In this document: piece by piece, positions 36,672 through 45,148 of the stretch
Layout: each line of letters begins with the position of its first letter
Numbering within the stretch: the first letter of the stretch is position 1
Assembly (NCBI RefSeq): GCF_900103215.1
Contig: NZ_FNGV01000003.1
Span: forward strand, 372,001-436,000
Direction: 5' to 3'
Source of the DNA: Kriegella aquimaris
GTDB taxonomy: Bacteria > Bacteroidota > Bacteroidia > Flavobacteriales > Flavobacteriaceae
DNA length: 64,000 bases
Translations under genes and position numbers: made by a program
The notes under the pieces: generated by a model
Database searches by the model: none
What the model was told of the DNA's origin: nothing
What the model saw: the letters and a program-made list of their open reading frames with translations, nothing else

Positions 36672-38633
36672 TTAAGCCGCTTTGCTCGATTGAAATTGAA
36701 TAGAAACTAAGGTACCCTGATCTGTTTTGAGTGTCATCTTACCATCTAATTGGCGGGTCAACAACGCTATCAACTGAGTTCCAAAACCTGTTCCGTGAAC
36801 TTCATCCCTATGAGATTTACCCACACCATTATCGTTCACCTCCAATTGAAATATTTGACCTATTTTCTTCAAGCTGATTCTAATTTTTCCTTTTGCCCCT
36901 TCAGGAAATGCATATTTCATTGCGTTTGTCAATAGTTCATTAACCATAAGACCAATTGGTATCGCCATATCAACATCAAGCTCAAGAGGGCCCATATCGA
37001 CAATTACGGAAACCCGTTGCTCAACCCCGAATACGTTTACACTATATTCCGCTAAGTGTATAAAATAATCGCGCATTTCGATAGCAGCCAAGTTCTTGCC
37101 CATATATAGTTTCTGATGAATCATACCCATGCTGTGCACACGATGCTTGCTTGCCTCAAAGGCATCTACTATGCCCGAATCTTGCGTCTGTGCCGATTGC
37201 AAGGACAGAAGACTGCTGACAATTTCAAGGTTGTTCTTTACACGATGGTGAATTTCCTTTAGCAAAAACTCCTTTTCCCTATTCTGCTTTCTTAATAATT
37301 CATTCTTCTTTCTATTGTTTTGAATGGATTTATATGACAACACTAACAACAAAAATAAGAGACAAGCTATAATGGTAATCAACGTCTGCCTTGTCTGTTG
37401 TTTTTTTAGTTCGCTCTCCTGCGTTAGAATAGTACCTTCTTTGTTCGCTACATCGAACTCCGTACGTAGCAAAGCCGTTCGCTGATCCGCCTCCGCCGTA
37501 AAAATTAGACTTTTTAGAGCGTCGTATTCAGCAAAAGCCTGATAAGCTTCTTGATAATCATGATTTCCCGCATATGCTTTGCCCAATGTTTCATAGGCCT
37601 GACTCAAATAGTAAGCATCGCCAAAGTCGTTCGTCGCAATAGTTATAGATTTTTTGAGGCTTTCAATTGCCGATGTATATTTACCCTGTACATTCTGCAT
37701 TTTACCTATGGATAGCCACGATCGCATTTCCATAAAATCATTTTTGAGCAATTCTGCATATTTTACGGCATTTGCACCGACTTTACTAGCCTTCTCAAAT
37801 TCATTGAGATAAGCATAAAGATCTACCAACGATATATATACATCACTTAAATTATTGTAAAAGCCGTACCGTTCGCCAATTATAATAGCGTGTTCATAGT
37901 ATTTCTGGGCTTCGCCATATTGTTTTAGGGCCAGGTAGTTGTTACCCACCACATAGAGCGTAAAATCATAATCGAGGTCAGTAATACCGCGTTCCTCAAA
38001 TAGCTTTAAAGACTTAAGCCCATACTCAAGTCCCGTTTCAAATTTTGATTGTTTCCAAAAAAGATTGCTCAGGTCACTATAGGCAATTGCCATAGTTTTC
38101 CTGTCATTTAGTTCAACACCTATCTTCAGCGCGTCAAGGGCGTAATCGGCAGCCTCTTGTAACCGCCCTTTTCTTTCATATACATAACCTAATTGGATAT
38201 TCAGAAAAGCCCGATCTATAGGCAGGACTTTGTTCCTTGCTGCTTCAAGAACTGCTTGGGCACTATCGAGCCTTTCCATACGCAACAGTATGGCTCCTTC
38301 GGTAATCTGAAACCTTCCGTGCCAAAGGGTATCGTTTTTAAGGCTGGTAAGTTCGAGTCCTTGCTCGGCAAACTTCAATGCGGTAATGAGGTTGCGGGTA
38401 TGTGAATAGTAAGCCAAGTCGTTTAAAATAGAAAATCGGAGAGAATCAGGTTTTGATTTAAGATAGGCTTCTTCTAAAATATCTAAATAAGATGCCCCAA
38501 AATTATCGGTATCGACAAAAACCTTTTTGTAAGTATTTTCGCGGTCGAAGTCCACAATTTGGGAAAAGACTGCCCTGCAATTCAAAAAAGAAAGGATAAG
38601 GATAAAAACAGCTTTATAGAAAAAGCTTCCCAT
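36672..38633 (-). CDS. TPR-containing sensor histidine kinase (HisKA_2 type)
   Basis: 653 residues. A signal peptide (YKAVFILILSFLNC to AVFS) precedes a periplasmic region of about six tetratricopeptide repeats (about 70-390; for example NNYLALKQYGEAQKYYEHAI and YLSQAYETLGKAYAGNHDYQ). One membrane helix lies near 408-426 (LITIIACLLFLLLVLSYKS). The H-box LLKEIHHRVKNNLEIVSSLL is of the HisKA_2 class. The HATPase has GLMVNELLTNAMKYAFPEGA and NDNGVGKSH. It pairs with the LytTR regulator that follows immediately. Confidence 0.94.
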   Translation of the reverse strand: MGSFFYKAVFILILSFLNCRAVFSQIVDFDRENTYKKVFVDTDNFGASYLDILEEAYLKSKPDSLRFSILNDLAYYSHTRNLITALKFAEQGLELTSLKNDTLWHGRFQITEGAILLRMERLDSAQAVLEAARNKVLPIDRAFLNIQLGYVYERKGRLQEAADYALDALKIGVELNDRKTMAIAYSDLSNLFWKQSKFETGLEYGLKSLKLFEERGITDLDYDFTLYVVGNNYLALKQYGEAQKYYEHAIIIGERYGFYNNLSDVYISLVDLYAYLNEFEKASKVGANAVKYAELLKNDFMEMRSWLSIGKMQNVQGKYTSAIESLKKSITIATNDFGDAYYLSQAYETLGKAYAGNHDYQEAYQAFAEYDALKSLIFTAEADQRTALLRTEFDVANKEGTILTQESELKKQQTRQTLITIIACLLFLLLVLSYKSIQNNRKKNELLRKQNREKEFLLKEIHHRVKNNLEIVSSLLSLQSAQTQDSGIVDAFEASKHRVHSMGMIHQKLYMGKNLAAIEMRDYFIHLAEYSVNVFGVEQRVSVIVDMGPLELDVDMAIPIGLMVNELLTNAMKYAFPEGAKGKIRISLKKIGQIFQLEVNDNGVGKSHRDEVHGTGFGTQLIALLTRQLDGKMTLKTDQGTLVSIQFQSSKAA

Positions 38634-38790
38634 TTTTCAGTTCGGTTATTAACTATAGGGAGAACACATGTTAATATACAATTAAATATTTAATTATTCT
38701 TCGATAAATAAAAAACAGCCTTCGGACATAAATAGTACCCATTCGTCCAACATTGCTTTCGAATATGCCTTAGAATCAATTCATTTAAAT

Positions 38791-39363
38791 ATGGATTTCA
38801 GGAAGACTGCTTTTCAGGAGCATCAATTAACGGCTATTAAAAAAGTAATATCCATACTAGCGCCTGCTGTACTTCTATTTCTATTGGTATTCTGTAAAGA
38901 GCAACGGTCAAAAACGGACTTACAGACTACTTTGGAAGAAACTATAAAAACCAACTTTGAGAGTCTTATTGAAGATGGATGGAACAATAGGGATATGGAA
39001 AAATTAAAAGTAATCTCTGCTGAAAACTATATTAGAACACTGAATGGAATAACCGTGGCCACCCATCAGAATGAAATGGAAGCCAACATAAATATATTTA
39101 TTGAAGGCTTTCCCGATTGTGAAATGTCCGTTGAACAGATTATTCTGAAGGGCAACAAATTATTTGCGCATTGGACATTTAAGGGTACAAATAACGGAGT
39201 GTTCGGAGAATCGCCCCCCACAGGAAAAAAGGTAAATGTGACCGGATGCTCTACATTATTGTTCAATAAACAGGGTAAAATAGCCCAAGAAGATGTGTAT
39301 TACAACGAACTAGCACTTTTGCAACAACTAGGGTTTACACTAAGCCCTCCCATCACCGATTAA
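38791..39363 (+). CDS. NTF2/SnoaL-like (ester cyclase-type) lipoprotein
   Basis: 190 residues. The hydrophobic segment VISILAPAVLLFLLVFC looks like a lipoprotein signal with Cys about 30 residues in, so a start further in is possible. The SnoaL-like fold is visible as FESLIEDGWNNRDMEKLKVI, NIFIEGFPDCEMSVEQIILK, LFAHWTFKGTNNGVFGESPP, TGKKVNVTGCSTL and a Y-N-ELALLQQLGF end. Members cyclise, isomerise or simply bind small hydrophobic molecules; no catalytic residue is certain here. First gene of the plus-strand exported-protein cluster, 157 bases from the divergent kinase gene. Confidence 0.78.
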   Translation: MDFRKTAFQEHQLTAIKKVISILAPAVLLFLLVFCKEQRSKTDLQTTLEETIKTNFESLIEDGWNNRDMEKLKVISAENYIRTLNGITVATHQNEMEANINIFIEGFPDCEMSVEQIILKGNKLFAHWTFKGTNNGVFGESPPTGKKVNVTGCSTLLFNKQGKIAQEDVYYNELALLQQLGFTLSPPITD

Positions 39364-39401
39364 TATTTTACTAAATAACCTTACCAAAAACCAAAGTAAT
39401 C

Positions 39402-40169
39402 ATGAAGACACTAAAAATCAAAGTTTTATTCGCTGCACTATTGGTACTGCCGCTTTACCTCTTAAATGCTCAAGAGAGCAAGAACCAAGCCTTCTATGTA
39501 CACGAAGACCAAGTAAAACCCTCGAAAATTAAAGCATATGAACAGGTTTCAAAAGAGTTTGCGGAAGCCTGTAAAACCCATAAACTGGCAGATATAAGCT
39601 GGAAAACAGCGGCAACCAACACGGGTAGGTATTTGACCATATCCCCTATAAAAAATATGGCAGAACTTGACAAGAGCGTATTTGCCCCATTAGCCGAAAA
39701 AATGGGAGAAGATGCATTTAAAGATATTTTTAAAAGATTCAACGAATGCTATGATAAACACGGGGACTATATAGTGTACCTGAACAATGAACTTACCTAT
39801 ATGCCCGATGGTGTTAGTACCGCAACCGAGGGAGAAAATTTTAGAAAATGGCATTTTTTGCGTGTGGCCCCTAATAATATCCAAAACCTCAAAGGAAAAA
39901 TGAAAGAGCTAAAGGCCCTATATGAAAAAAAGGGTTCCAAAGAATACTACCGAATATACCATAACGGATTTGGAAATATGGGTGATTATTATGTAGCCGT
40001 ACTTTCCGCTAAAGATGCGGCTGACTATGCCAAAAAGTCGGCTGAGAACGATTTGCTTTTGGGTGAAGAAGGTAAAAAACTCTTTGAAGAAATATTCGAA
40101 TATGTTCTAAAATATGAAGTTGAGACTGGAGAAATGAAGCCAGATTTAGGCTATACTTCATCAAATTAA
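39402..40169 (+). CDS. Exported protein, probable tandem dimeric alpha/beta-barrel domains (1)
   Basis: 255 residues with a Sec signal (LFAALLVLPLYLLNAQ). Two halves of about 110 residues each start with a beta strand (FYVHEDQVKPSKIKAYEQVS; WHFLRVAPNNIQNLKGKMKE), continue into a helix, then a strand with GRYLTISPIKNMAELDK in the first half and GDYYVAVLSAKDAADYAKK in the second. This strand-helix-strand order fits a duplicated ferredoxin-like ABM/Dabb fold, which is my inference. No named family is recognised. It lies 38 bases after the NTF2-like gene. Confidence 0.65.
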   Translation: MKTLKIKVLFAALLVLPLYLLNAQESKNQAFYVHEDQVKPSKIKAYEQVSKEFAEACKTHKLADISWKTAATNTGRYLTISPIKNMAELDKSVFAPLAEKMGEDAFKDIFKRFNECYDKHGDYIVYLNNELTYMPDGVSTATEGENFRKWHFLRVAPNNIQNLKGKMKELKALYEKKGSKEYYRIYHNGFGNMGDYYVAVLSAKDAADYAKKSAENDLLLGEEGKKLFEEIFEYVLKYEVETGEMKPDLGYTSSN

Positions 40170-40236
40170 GATAATGAACTTGCAGGCTGGGAATTTTGGG
40201 ACAACCACATGGCTAGCAGTATTAAGTAGATTTTGA

Positions 40237-40258
40237 TTTGAATTAGCTTCTTCATAAA
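40237..40258 (+). repeat. 22-bp direct repeat, copy 1
   Basis: Begins TTTGAATTAGCTT and ends CATAAA. It matches 45120-45141 at 20 of 22 positions. Both copies lie just after genes for exported barrel-like proteins. Confidence 0.5.
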
Positions 40259-40353
40259 GAAAATCGACCAAACTATTGCCATAACCAGTCTGCTTGTTTT
40301 TTGGGCAAATACAAAAATTATTAATGAAAGTCGAAATGTTAAAAGCTACTATT

Positions 40354-41166
40354 ATGAAAACAACAATTCACTACGTCAAGAAATTTATAAAAGCACTACT
40401 GCTTTTTGTTTTTCTTTTTAGTTTTAAAATGAATGCTCAGGACGACGAGAACAAAGGCATTAGTGTGTATCAATACAGACAGGTGCAACAGGACCAAATG
40501 GAAGAATTTATTGCCAGGGAAACCAAGTATTGGAGCAAGGTTGCCGAAAGTGCCATAGCTAAAGGAAATCTGACATTTTGGGGATTGTTCGAGAAAGTGG
40601 GCGGCTTTGACATGCCAAACTCTCCAAATATCCTATTCATAAACACTTACAAAGATATCGACAACGCCAACATGGGCGAAATCTGGAATCCTTCAGCGGT
40701 TTGGCCCAACGTACCTATGGATCAAATGGAAACCTCTTCGATGAGTAAAGTAAACCACATGTTATTCGTAAAACCCGAAGGCTGGGTAAAGGCCAGTAAT
40801 GCGGAACCAGAAAACGATTATAAATTTATTAAAATGATTTATCACAATGCGTCTAATCCAGGAAATTTAGTTGCGCTGGAAGACAAACATTGGGGCCCTT
40901 TTATTCAATCAGCAATGGATAGTGGTAAAAACAAACAAAAGGCCTGGGGAAATTCTAGAATACTGTCTCCCTCAGGACCTGAAATGAAGGCCAATACGAT
41001 TTCCGTTGACATTTATTCCACCCTGAAGGAAACACTGGATCCCACATGGGATGAGAATACGGTATTTCCAACGGAAGGACTCACCGAAATTATGGCCCTG
41101 GAAACGGATCAGCGCATCAGCTTTGTGTACAGAATAGTTAAAGTGGTAACCGCTCCGCAGCAGTAG
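40354..41166 (+). CDS. Exported protein, probable tandem dimeric alpha/beta-barrel domains (2)
   Basis: 270 residues from the ATG at 40354, which gives the signal FIKALLLFVFLFSFKMNAQ; upstream frame to 40294 is not needed. Half 1 runs from GISVYQYRQVQQDQMEEFIA with INTYKDIDNANMGEIWNPSA; half 2 from YKFIKMIYHNASNPGNLVAL with NTISVDIYSTLKETLDPTWD. Strand-helix-strand spacing resembles the neighbours at 39402 and 44353. Trp-rich (WGLFEKVGG, WGPFIQSAMD, WGNSRILSP), suggesting a hydrophobic ligand pocket. Function unknown. Confidence 0.65.
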   Translation: MKTTIHYVKKFIKALLLFVFLFSFKMNAQDDENKGISVYQYRQVQQDQMEEFIARETKYWSKVAESAIAKGNLTFWGLFEKVGGFDMPNSPNILFINTYKDIDNANMGEIWNPSAVWPNVPMDQMETSSMSKVNHMLFVKPEGWVKASNAEPENDYKFIKMIYHNASNPGNLVALEDKHWGPFIQSAMDSGKNKQKAWGNSRILSPSGPEMKANTISVDIYSTLKETLDPTWDENTVFPTEGLTEIMALETDQRISFVYRIVKVVTAPQQ

Positions 41167-41295
41167 CATCACTTTCACAGCTCTTTAGAAGTTGAGGCCA
41201 TCAAAGTAAAAAACATCCTGCAATTTTTATAGTAGAAGCAAAATAAGTGTACAACGTCACAAACAAAAATTAATGGGTAAAAAATCTCTAAAATT

Positions 41296-41691
41296 ATGAA
41301 GACTTTAAAAAAAATAATCGGAGAATCATCAATGTCCACAATAGCATTGGTTGGCTTGGTCATAACAATTCAAACGGAAGCATTGGGTCAAGACCCAACA
41401 GTGGTAGATGACAAACATTACACTGTAGAATTCGAGAATGATCAAGTTCGTGTGTTACGTATCAGTTACGGTCCGGGTGAAGAATCGGTGATGCACGAAC
41501 ATCCCGATGGCGTGGCCGTATTTTTAACTGATGGAGATACAGAAATGAAGATAGGCGATGGAACCACGATAGAGGACATAAGGAAATCCGGTGAAGCTAT
41601 TTGGGCACCTGCCGGAAAGCATTCACCCAAAAGCTTAGGAGACAACAAATCAGAACTTATTCTGGTGGAGTTGAAGTCACAGCCGGAATAG
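41296..41691 (+). CDS. Exported cupin-fold protein
   Basis: 131 residues. A signal-like N-terminus (STIALVGLVITIQTEALGQ) is followed by a single cupin barrel: VLRISYGPGEESVMHEHPDG contains two His in the first cupin motif (H-E-H), and WAPAGKHSPKSLGD contains the second-motif His. Metal binding is therefore plausible, perhaps as a small dioxygenase, isomerase or sensor. It sits 129 bases after the barrel-like protein gene and 54 before the next one. Confidence 0.82.
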   Translation: MKTLKKIIGESSMSTIALVGLVITIQTEALGQDPTVVDDKHYTVEFENDQVRVLRISYGPGEESVMHEHPDGVAVFLTDGDTEMKIGDGTTIEDIRKSGEAIWAPAGKHSPKSLGDNKSELILVELKSQPE

Positions 41692-41745
41692 AACAAAAAA
41701 TCTGAGTTATAAGAATAATATCCAAATAATTAAAACCAAAATTTT

Positions 41746-42183
41746 ATGAAAACAATTAAATCATTAGTAGGAGCTCTTTTTATTATGACCCTCTTTTTCA
41801 CAACCGCTGCATTTGGGCAAGATGATGGACATTACTATACGGTAACCACTTGGAAGTTACAAGTACCCCAAGATGGTACTCGTGCCGAACTGAATGGCCT
41901 AATGAAAGAATTTTCGGAAAAAGTGGTCCTAAAAAATGAAAAGATAATCAGTGAAAAAGTAATGCACCATATCTCCGGAGCCGATCTGCGTGATCTTGTA
42001 ATTATTACTGAGTACGCCAATTGGAACGATATCGATGCCGCAAGCACCAGACAAACTGAATTGGTGGAGACGGCTTGGTCGAACGAGGATGAACGTAACG
42101 CTTTTTTTAAGAATTGGAATAAATACGTTATCACCCATTCTGATGAAATATATCAGGAGATTCCCGAATTGGCAAAGAAATAG
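41746..42183 (+). CDS. Exported protein, probable single dimeric alpha/beta-barrel domain (3)
   Basis: 145 residues. Signal: LVGALFIMTLFFTTAAFGQ. The mature part reads as one ABM-like unit: YYTVTTWKLQVPQDGTRAEL, then NGLMKEFSEKV, DLVIITEYANWNDIDAASTR and FFKNWNKYVITHSDEIYQEI. About half the length of its neighbours, consistent with one rather than two domains. A weak hairpin AAACCT-GTT-AGGTTT with trailing T lies at 42252-42269. Confidence 0.65.
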   Translation: MKTIKSLVGALFIMTLFFTTAAFGQDDGHYYTVTTWKLQVPQDGTRAELNGLMKEFSEKVVLKNEKIISEKVMHHISGADLRDLVIITEYANWNDIDAASTRQTELVETAWSNEDERNAFFKNWNKYVITHSDEIYQEIPELAKK

Positions 42184-42251
42184 TTAAATGTAAAAACGAT
42201 ACCAAACCTGACGGGCCGATCCATCTTGAAATTTCGGGGGAAACTGGGTGG

Positions 42252-42269
42252 AAACCTGTTAGGTTTTTA
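42252..42269 (+). terminator. Weak terminator-like hairpin
   Basis: AAACCT, GTT loop, AGGTTT, then TTA. A short stem with a short T-run, 69 bases after the stop of the 145-residue exported protein and just before the decayed NTF2-like gene. Confidence 0.3.
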
Positions 42270-42281
42270 AAGGTAAATAGT

Positions 42282-42581
42282 ATGAAAACTATAATTGAAA
42301 ATATTTACAATGCCTTTGCAGAAGGCAATATTTCTGTCGTGCTTGCGGCTATGGACGAAAATATTTTCTGGAACGAGGCCGAAGGAAATTCCTTGGCCGA
42401 TGGCAACCCCTATTAGGCTATTTGATTGAAAACAATGTGATAGGCATGAACGATTCGCTGGGGAACAAGATGGTGTTTTATAATAAAGTGGTTACCATCT
42501 GAAAAAAAACAAGAAGACGGTTCTTGGAAAAATGTAGTTGATTTTGCCAGTGCCGATCCTTCGATGACTTCCTTAAAATAA
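42282..42581 (+). pseudogene. Decayed NTF2-like (SnoaL/DUF4440-type) gene
   Basis: Frame 1 gives MKTIIENIYNAFAEGNISVV, then NIFWNEAEGNSLADGNPY and a TAG at 42414-42416; the NEAEGN-ADGNPY string is typical of SnoaL-like proteins. Frame 3 then gives YLIENNVIGMNDSLGNKMVF to a TGA. Frame 1 resumes at 42501 with KKQEDGSWKNVVDFASADPS and a stop at 42579-42581, the usual C-terminal strand of NTF2-like proteins. The middle is deleted, so it is one gene or two neighbours fused by deletion with two frameshifts. Confidence 0.8.
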
Positions 42582-42592
42582 AAAAACTAATT

Positions 42593-42697
42593 ATGAAAAC
42601 AGTACTAATCATAGGAACAAGCAAATGCACCGGTTTTCAACAATATGTCGATAATAAATATCAAGCCGGTGCCATGAACAATAAAATTCTTGTATAA
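42593..42697 (+). pseudogene. 34-codon stub resembling the start of a short-chain dehydrogenase
   Basis: MKTVLIIGTSKCTGFQQYVD and a short tail to a TAA. The beginning copies the SDR strand-beta1/glycine motif (VLIIGTSKGIGF in intact proteins), with Cys in place of a motif Gly. The rest of the ~240-residue enzyme is missing. The thioesterase gene begins 11 bases later. Confidence 0.55.
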
Positions 42698-42708
42698 ACA
42701 ATACACCC

Positions 42709-43245
42709 ATGCTCTACTATTGGCTACATCTGTTCTATATTTTTATAGGGTCAAGGCTATTCTGGCGCAAAGTAGATTTGATTTCGAATCAAACTAGAAA
42801 AAGGAGGGTCGGCATCTTAGATTGCGACACATTTCGCTACATGTCCAATTCGAAATATGCCTACTATATGGATTTTATTCGTTTTGAAAAGATGTTTCGT
42901 TCGCAATTATATGACAATACCGTCAAAAAAGGAATGTTCGCGGTTTTGGGTTCCCAAAAAATCATTTACAAAAAACCATTAAAAATGTGGTCTACTTTCC
43001 ATATTACATTGGTACTCGAAGGTTGGGATGACAAATGGGTATACCATAAACAGGTCTTTACACAAAATAATCAATTATGTGCCATAGGTTATACAAGGGC
43101 GGCCTTTTGGAAGAACAAAAAAGCCCAAGATATGCGAATGATACTCGAGAACTCTGGGGTAACTAGAGCTGAAATGAATCCACCTGAAGAAATACATGAA
43201 ATTTTCAACAGGGATTACCAACTTTTAAAAGCTAACCGAATATAA
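42709..43245 (+). CDS. Hot-dog-fold acyl-CoA thioesterase-like protein (4HBT_2/THEM6-like)
   Basis: 178 residues. A hydrophobic N-terminal segment (YWLHLFYIFIGSRLFW) may anchor it to the membrane. The hot-dog core is visible: RVGILDCDTFRYMSNSKYAY with Asp in the catalytic-loop region, MDFIRFEKMFRSQLYDN, AVLGSQKIIYKKPLKMWS and a YTRAAFWKNKK strand. This matches the THEM6-like branch, where the substrate is usually unknown. It is encoded 20 bases before the O-methyltransferase, so the two likely act in one pathway. Confidence 0.85.
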   Translation: MLYYWLHLFYIFIGSRLFWRKVDLISNQTRKRRVGILDCDTFRYMSNSKYAYYMDFIRFEKMFRSQLYDNTVKKGMFAVLGSQKIIYKKPLKMWSTFHITLVLEGWDDKWVYHKQVFTQNNQLCAIGYTRAAFWKNKKAQDMRMILENSGVTRAEMNPPEEIHEIFNRDYQLLKANRI

Positions 43246-43265
43246 CTCTTATAAAATCTTTTACT

Positions 43266-44303
43266 ATGGAAACATCAACACAAACACAAGTAGATCCTTC
43301 AAAAATTATGCAGGTCGGCACAGGATTTATGGCTACTAAGACCTTACTGACCGCAGTCAATATGGAACTTTTTACCATCCTTTCGAAAAGAGAACTTTCC
43401 GGCAAGGATATTCAAAGCAGACTCGGGCTCCATAATCGCAACCTCTATGACTTTTTAGATGCGCTTGTAGCTTTGGGGTTTCTAAAAAGAACAGGAATAA
43501 AAGAAACCAGTCTTTACAAAAATGCACCGGATTCTGATATGTTCTTGGATAAGAACAAACCCAGCTATGTCGGCGGGATATTAGAAATGTGCAATAACCG
43601 TCTCTATCCCTTTTGGAATGATCTGGAAGATGGCCTAAAAACCGGACTACCACAAAATGAAACAAAAAATGGAGGCGAACCAATTTTCGAAGCGGTATAT
43701 GCGGATCCAAAAAAACTGAGGGAATTTGTCAGTGCCATGGGTGGCGTTCAGATGGGGAATTTTATTGCATTCGCCAAACAATTTGACTTTTCTCCCTACA
43801 AGACACTATGTGACATTGGTGGCGCGGGTGGCGCACTTTCTGCCCAAGTGGCCACAAACCACAAACATGTGCAATGTACTACGTTCGACCTGGCTCCTGT
43901 CTCCCCCATCGCCAAAGAAAATTTAAATGCTATGGGTCTGGGCGAAAAGGTCAAAGTAGTTTCAGGGGACTTTTTTACCGACAATTTTCCAAAAGCCGAT
44001 ATCATTACAATGGGACAGATCTTGCATGATTGGGGCACCAAAGACAAAAAGATGCTTATCCAAAAGGCCTATGATGCATTGCCAAAAGGCGGAGCCTTGG
44101 TTATCATTGAAAATATAATTGATGACAACCGTAGTGAAAATGCATTCGGACTATTGATGTCTTTGAATATGCTAATAGAAACGACTGAAGGTTATGATTT
44201 TACCGTGTCAGATTTTAACAAATTGGCAAAAGAGGCTGGATTTACCAAAATGAATATCATGCCATTAACCGGACCGTCAAGTGCGGCAATTGCCATTAAA
44301 TAA
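43266..44303 (+). CDS. SAM-dependent O-methyltransferase (COMT/acetylserotonin type)
   Basis: 345 residues. An N-terminal winged-helix dimerisation domain (about 10-100: MATKTLLTAVNMELFTILSK, IQSRLGLHNRNLYDFLDALV) is followed by a Rossmann methyltransferase domain with the SAM loop CDIGGAGGALSAQVA at about 180, TFDLAPVSPIA, VVSGDFFTDNFPKADIITMG, and the catalytic His in QILHDWGTKDKKML. That His (LHDW) is the general base of small-molecule O-methyltransferases acting on aromatic hydroxyls. No signal peptide, so it acts in the cytoplasm. The natural substrate is unknown; neighbours suggest an aromatic or polyketide-like compound. Confidence 0.92.
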   Translation: METSTQTQVDPSKIMQVGTGFMATKTLLTAVNMELFTILSKRELSGKDIQSRLGLHNRNLYDFLDALVALGFLKRTGIKETSLYKNAPDSDMFLDKNKPSYVGGILEMCNNRLYPFWNDLEDGLKTGLPQNETKNGGEPIFEAVYADPKKLREFVSAMGGVQMGNFIAFAKQFDFSPYKTLCDIGGAGGALSAQVATNHKHVQCTTFDLAPVSPIAKENLNAMGLGEKVKVVSGDFFTDNFPKADIITMGQILHDWGTKDKKMLIQKAYDALPKGGALVIIENIIDDNRSENAFGLLMSLNMLIETTEGYDFTVSDFNKLAKEAGFTKMNIMPLTGPSSAAIAIK

Positions 44304-44352
44304 GATTATAAACCCAGTCTGTCAACAGACAGGCAATTAAATACTATAACCA

Positions 44353-45114
44353 ATGAAAAAAATACTGTACACACTATTGCTCTTACCATTCTTGGTAGTA
44401 GCGCAAACGAACGAAACTTTGGTCATCGAAAATGTTATGTTGACCGTGAAGTCTGAAAAAATTACCGAATTCGAGGCGGGCATAGCCGCTCACAACAAAA
44501 AGTTTCATGCCGAAGGACCCTATGGAGCAAGAGTATACAATGTACTTAATGGAAAAAATGCCGGAAAGTACATGTTAATCATGGGACCACTGCCTTGGAG
44601 TGCTATGGATGGAAGACCATCAACCCAGGCCCATACAGATGACAACAATAAGAACATAAGTCAGTATCTGGAACCTGAAGTTGAAGTCAATTATATGAAA
44701 ATGCATCCTGAACTTTCCAACTTTTCAAAAGATTTTGAAATCAACAAAGTCTCGGTATTTATGGTTGATGTGAAAAGATTTAAGAGCAGCGAATTTATGG
44801 AAAAAGTGGTCAATAAAGTGGTAAAAGTTTATAAGGAAAAAATGCCCGATCAGATTTACGGTGTCTATACCAATGAGCTGCCCAATATGGATGGACTCGA
44901 TTTCGGCTGGGTCGATTTCTTTGATAGTTCTTCATGGTTAGGAAAGGAGGACAAATTCGTTCAAAATTTCGAAGAAGTCCATGGAGCCGGAAGCTTCGCA
45001 AAGTTTTTGGCCGATGTAGAGGCCACTACAAATGGAGATTCAACTGAAATATGGACGCTGAGAAAAGACCTTAGCGGGCCGAATGCCAAAGTAATTGCCG
45101 CACCCCGCCAGTAG
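44353..45114 (+). CDS. Exported protein, probable tandem dimeric alpha/beta-barrel domains (4)
   Basis: 253 residues. Signal: ILYTLLLLPFLVVAQ. Half 1: LVIENVMLTVKSEKITEFEA, helix, then AGKYMLIMGPLPWSAMDGRP. Half 2: EINKVSVFMVDVKRFKSSEF, helix, then LDFGWVDFFDSSSWLGKEDK. This is a duplicated strand-helix-strand plan like the proteins at 39402 and 40354. It lies 49 bases after the methyltransferase stop. No family name can be given. Confidence 0.65.
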   Translation: MKKILYTLLLLPFLVVAQTNETLVIENVMLTVKSEKITEFEAGIAAHNKKFHAEGPYGARVYNVLNGKNAGKYMLIMGPLPWSAMDGRPSTQAHTDDNNKNISQYLEPEVEVNYMKMHPELSNFSKDFEINKVSVFMVDVKRFKSSEFMEKVVNKVVKVYKEKMPDQIYGVYTNELPNMDGLDFGWVDFFDSSSWLGKEDKFVQNFEEVHGAGSFAKFLADVEATTNGDSTEIWTLRKDLSGPNAKVIAAPRQ

Positions 45115-45119
45115 TCGAA

Positions 45120-45141
45120 TTTGAATTAGCTTTTGCATAAA
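45120..45141 (+). repeat. 22-bp direct repeat, copy 2
   Basis: Second copy of the motif at 40237-40258 (20 of 22 identical), starting 6 bases after the stop codon of the exported protein. Confidence 0.5.
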
Positions 45142-45148
45142 CTGACCG

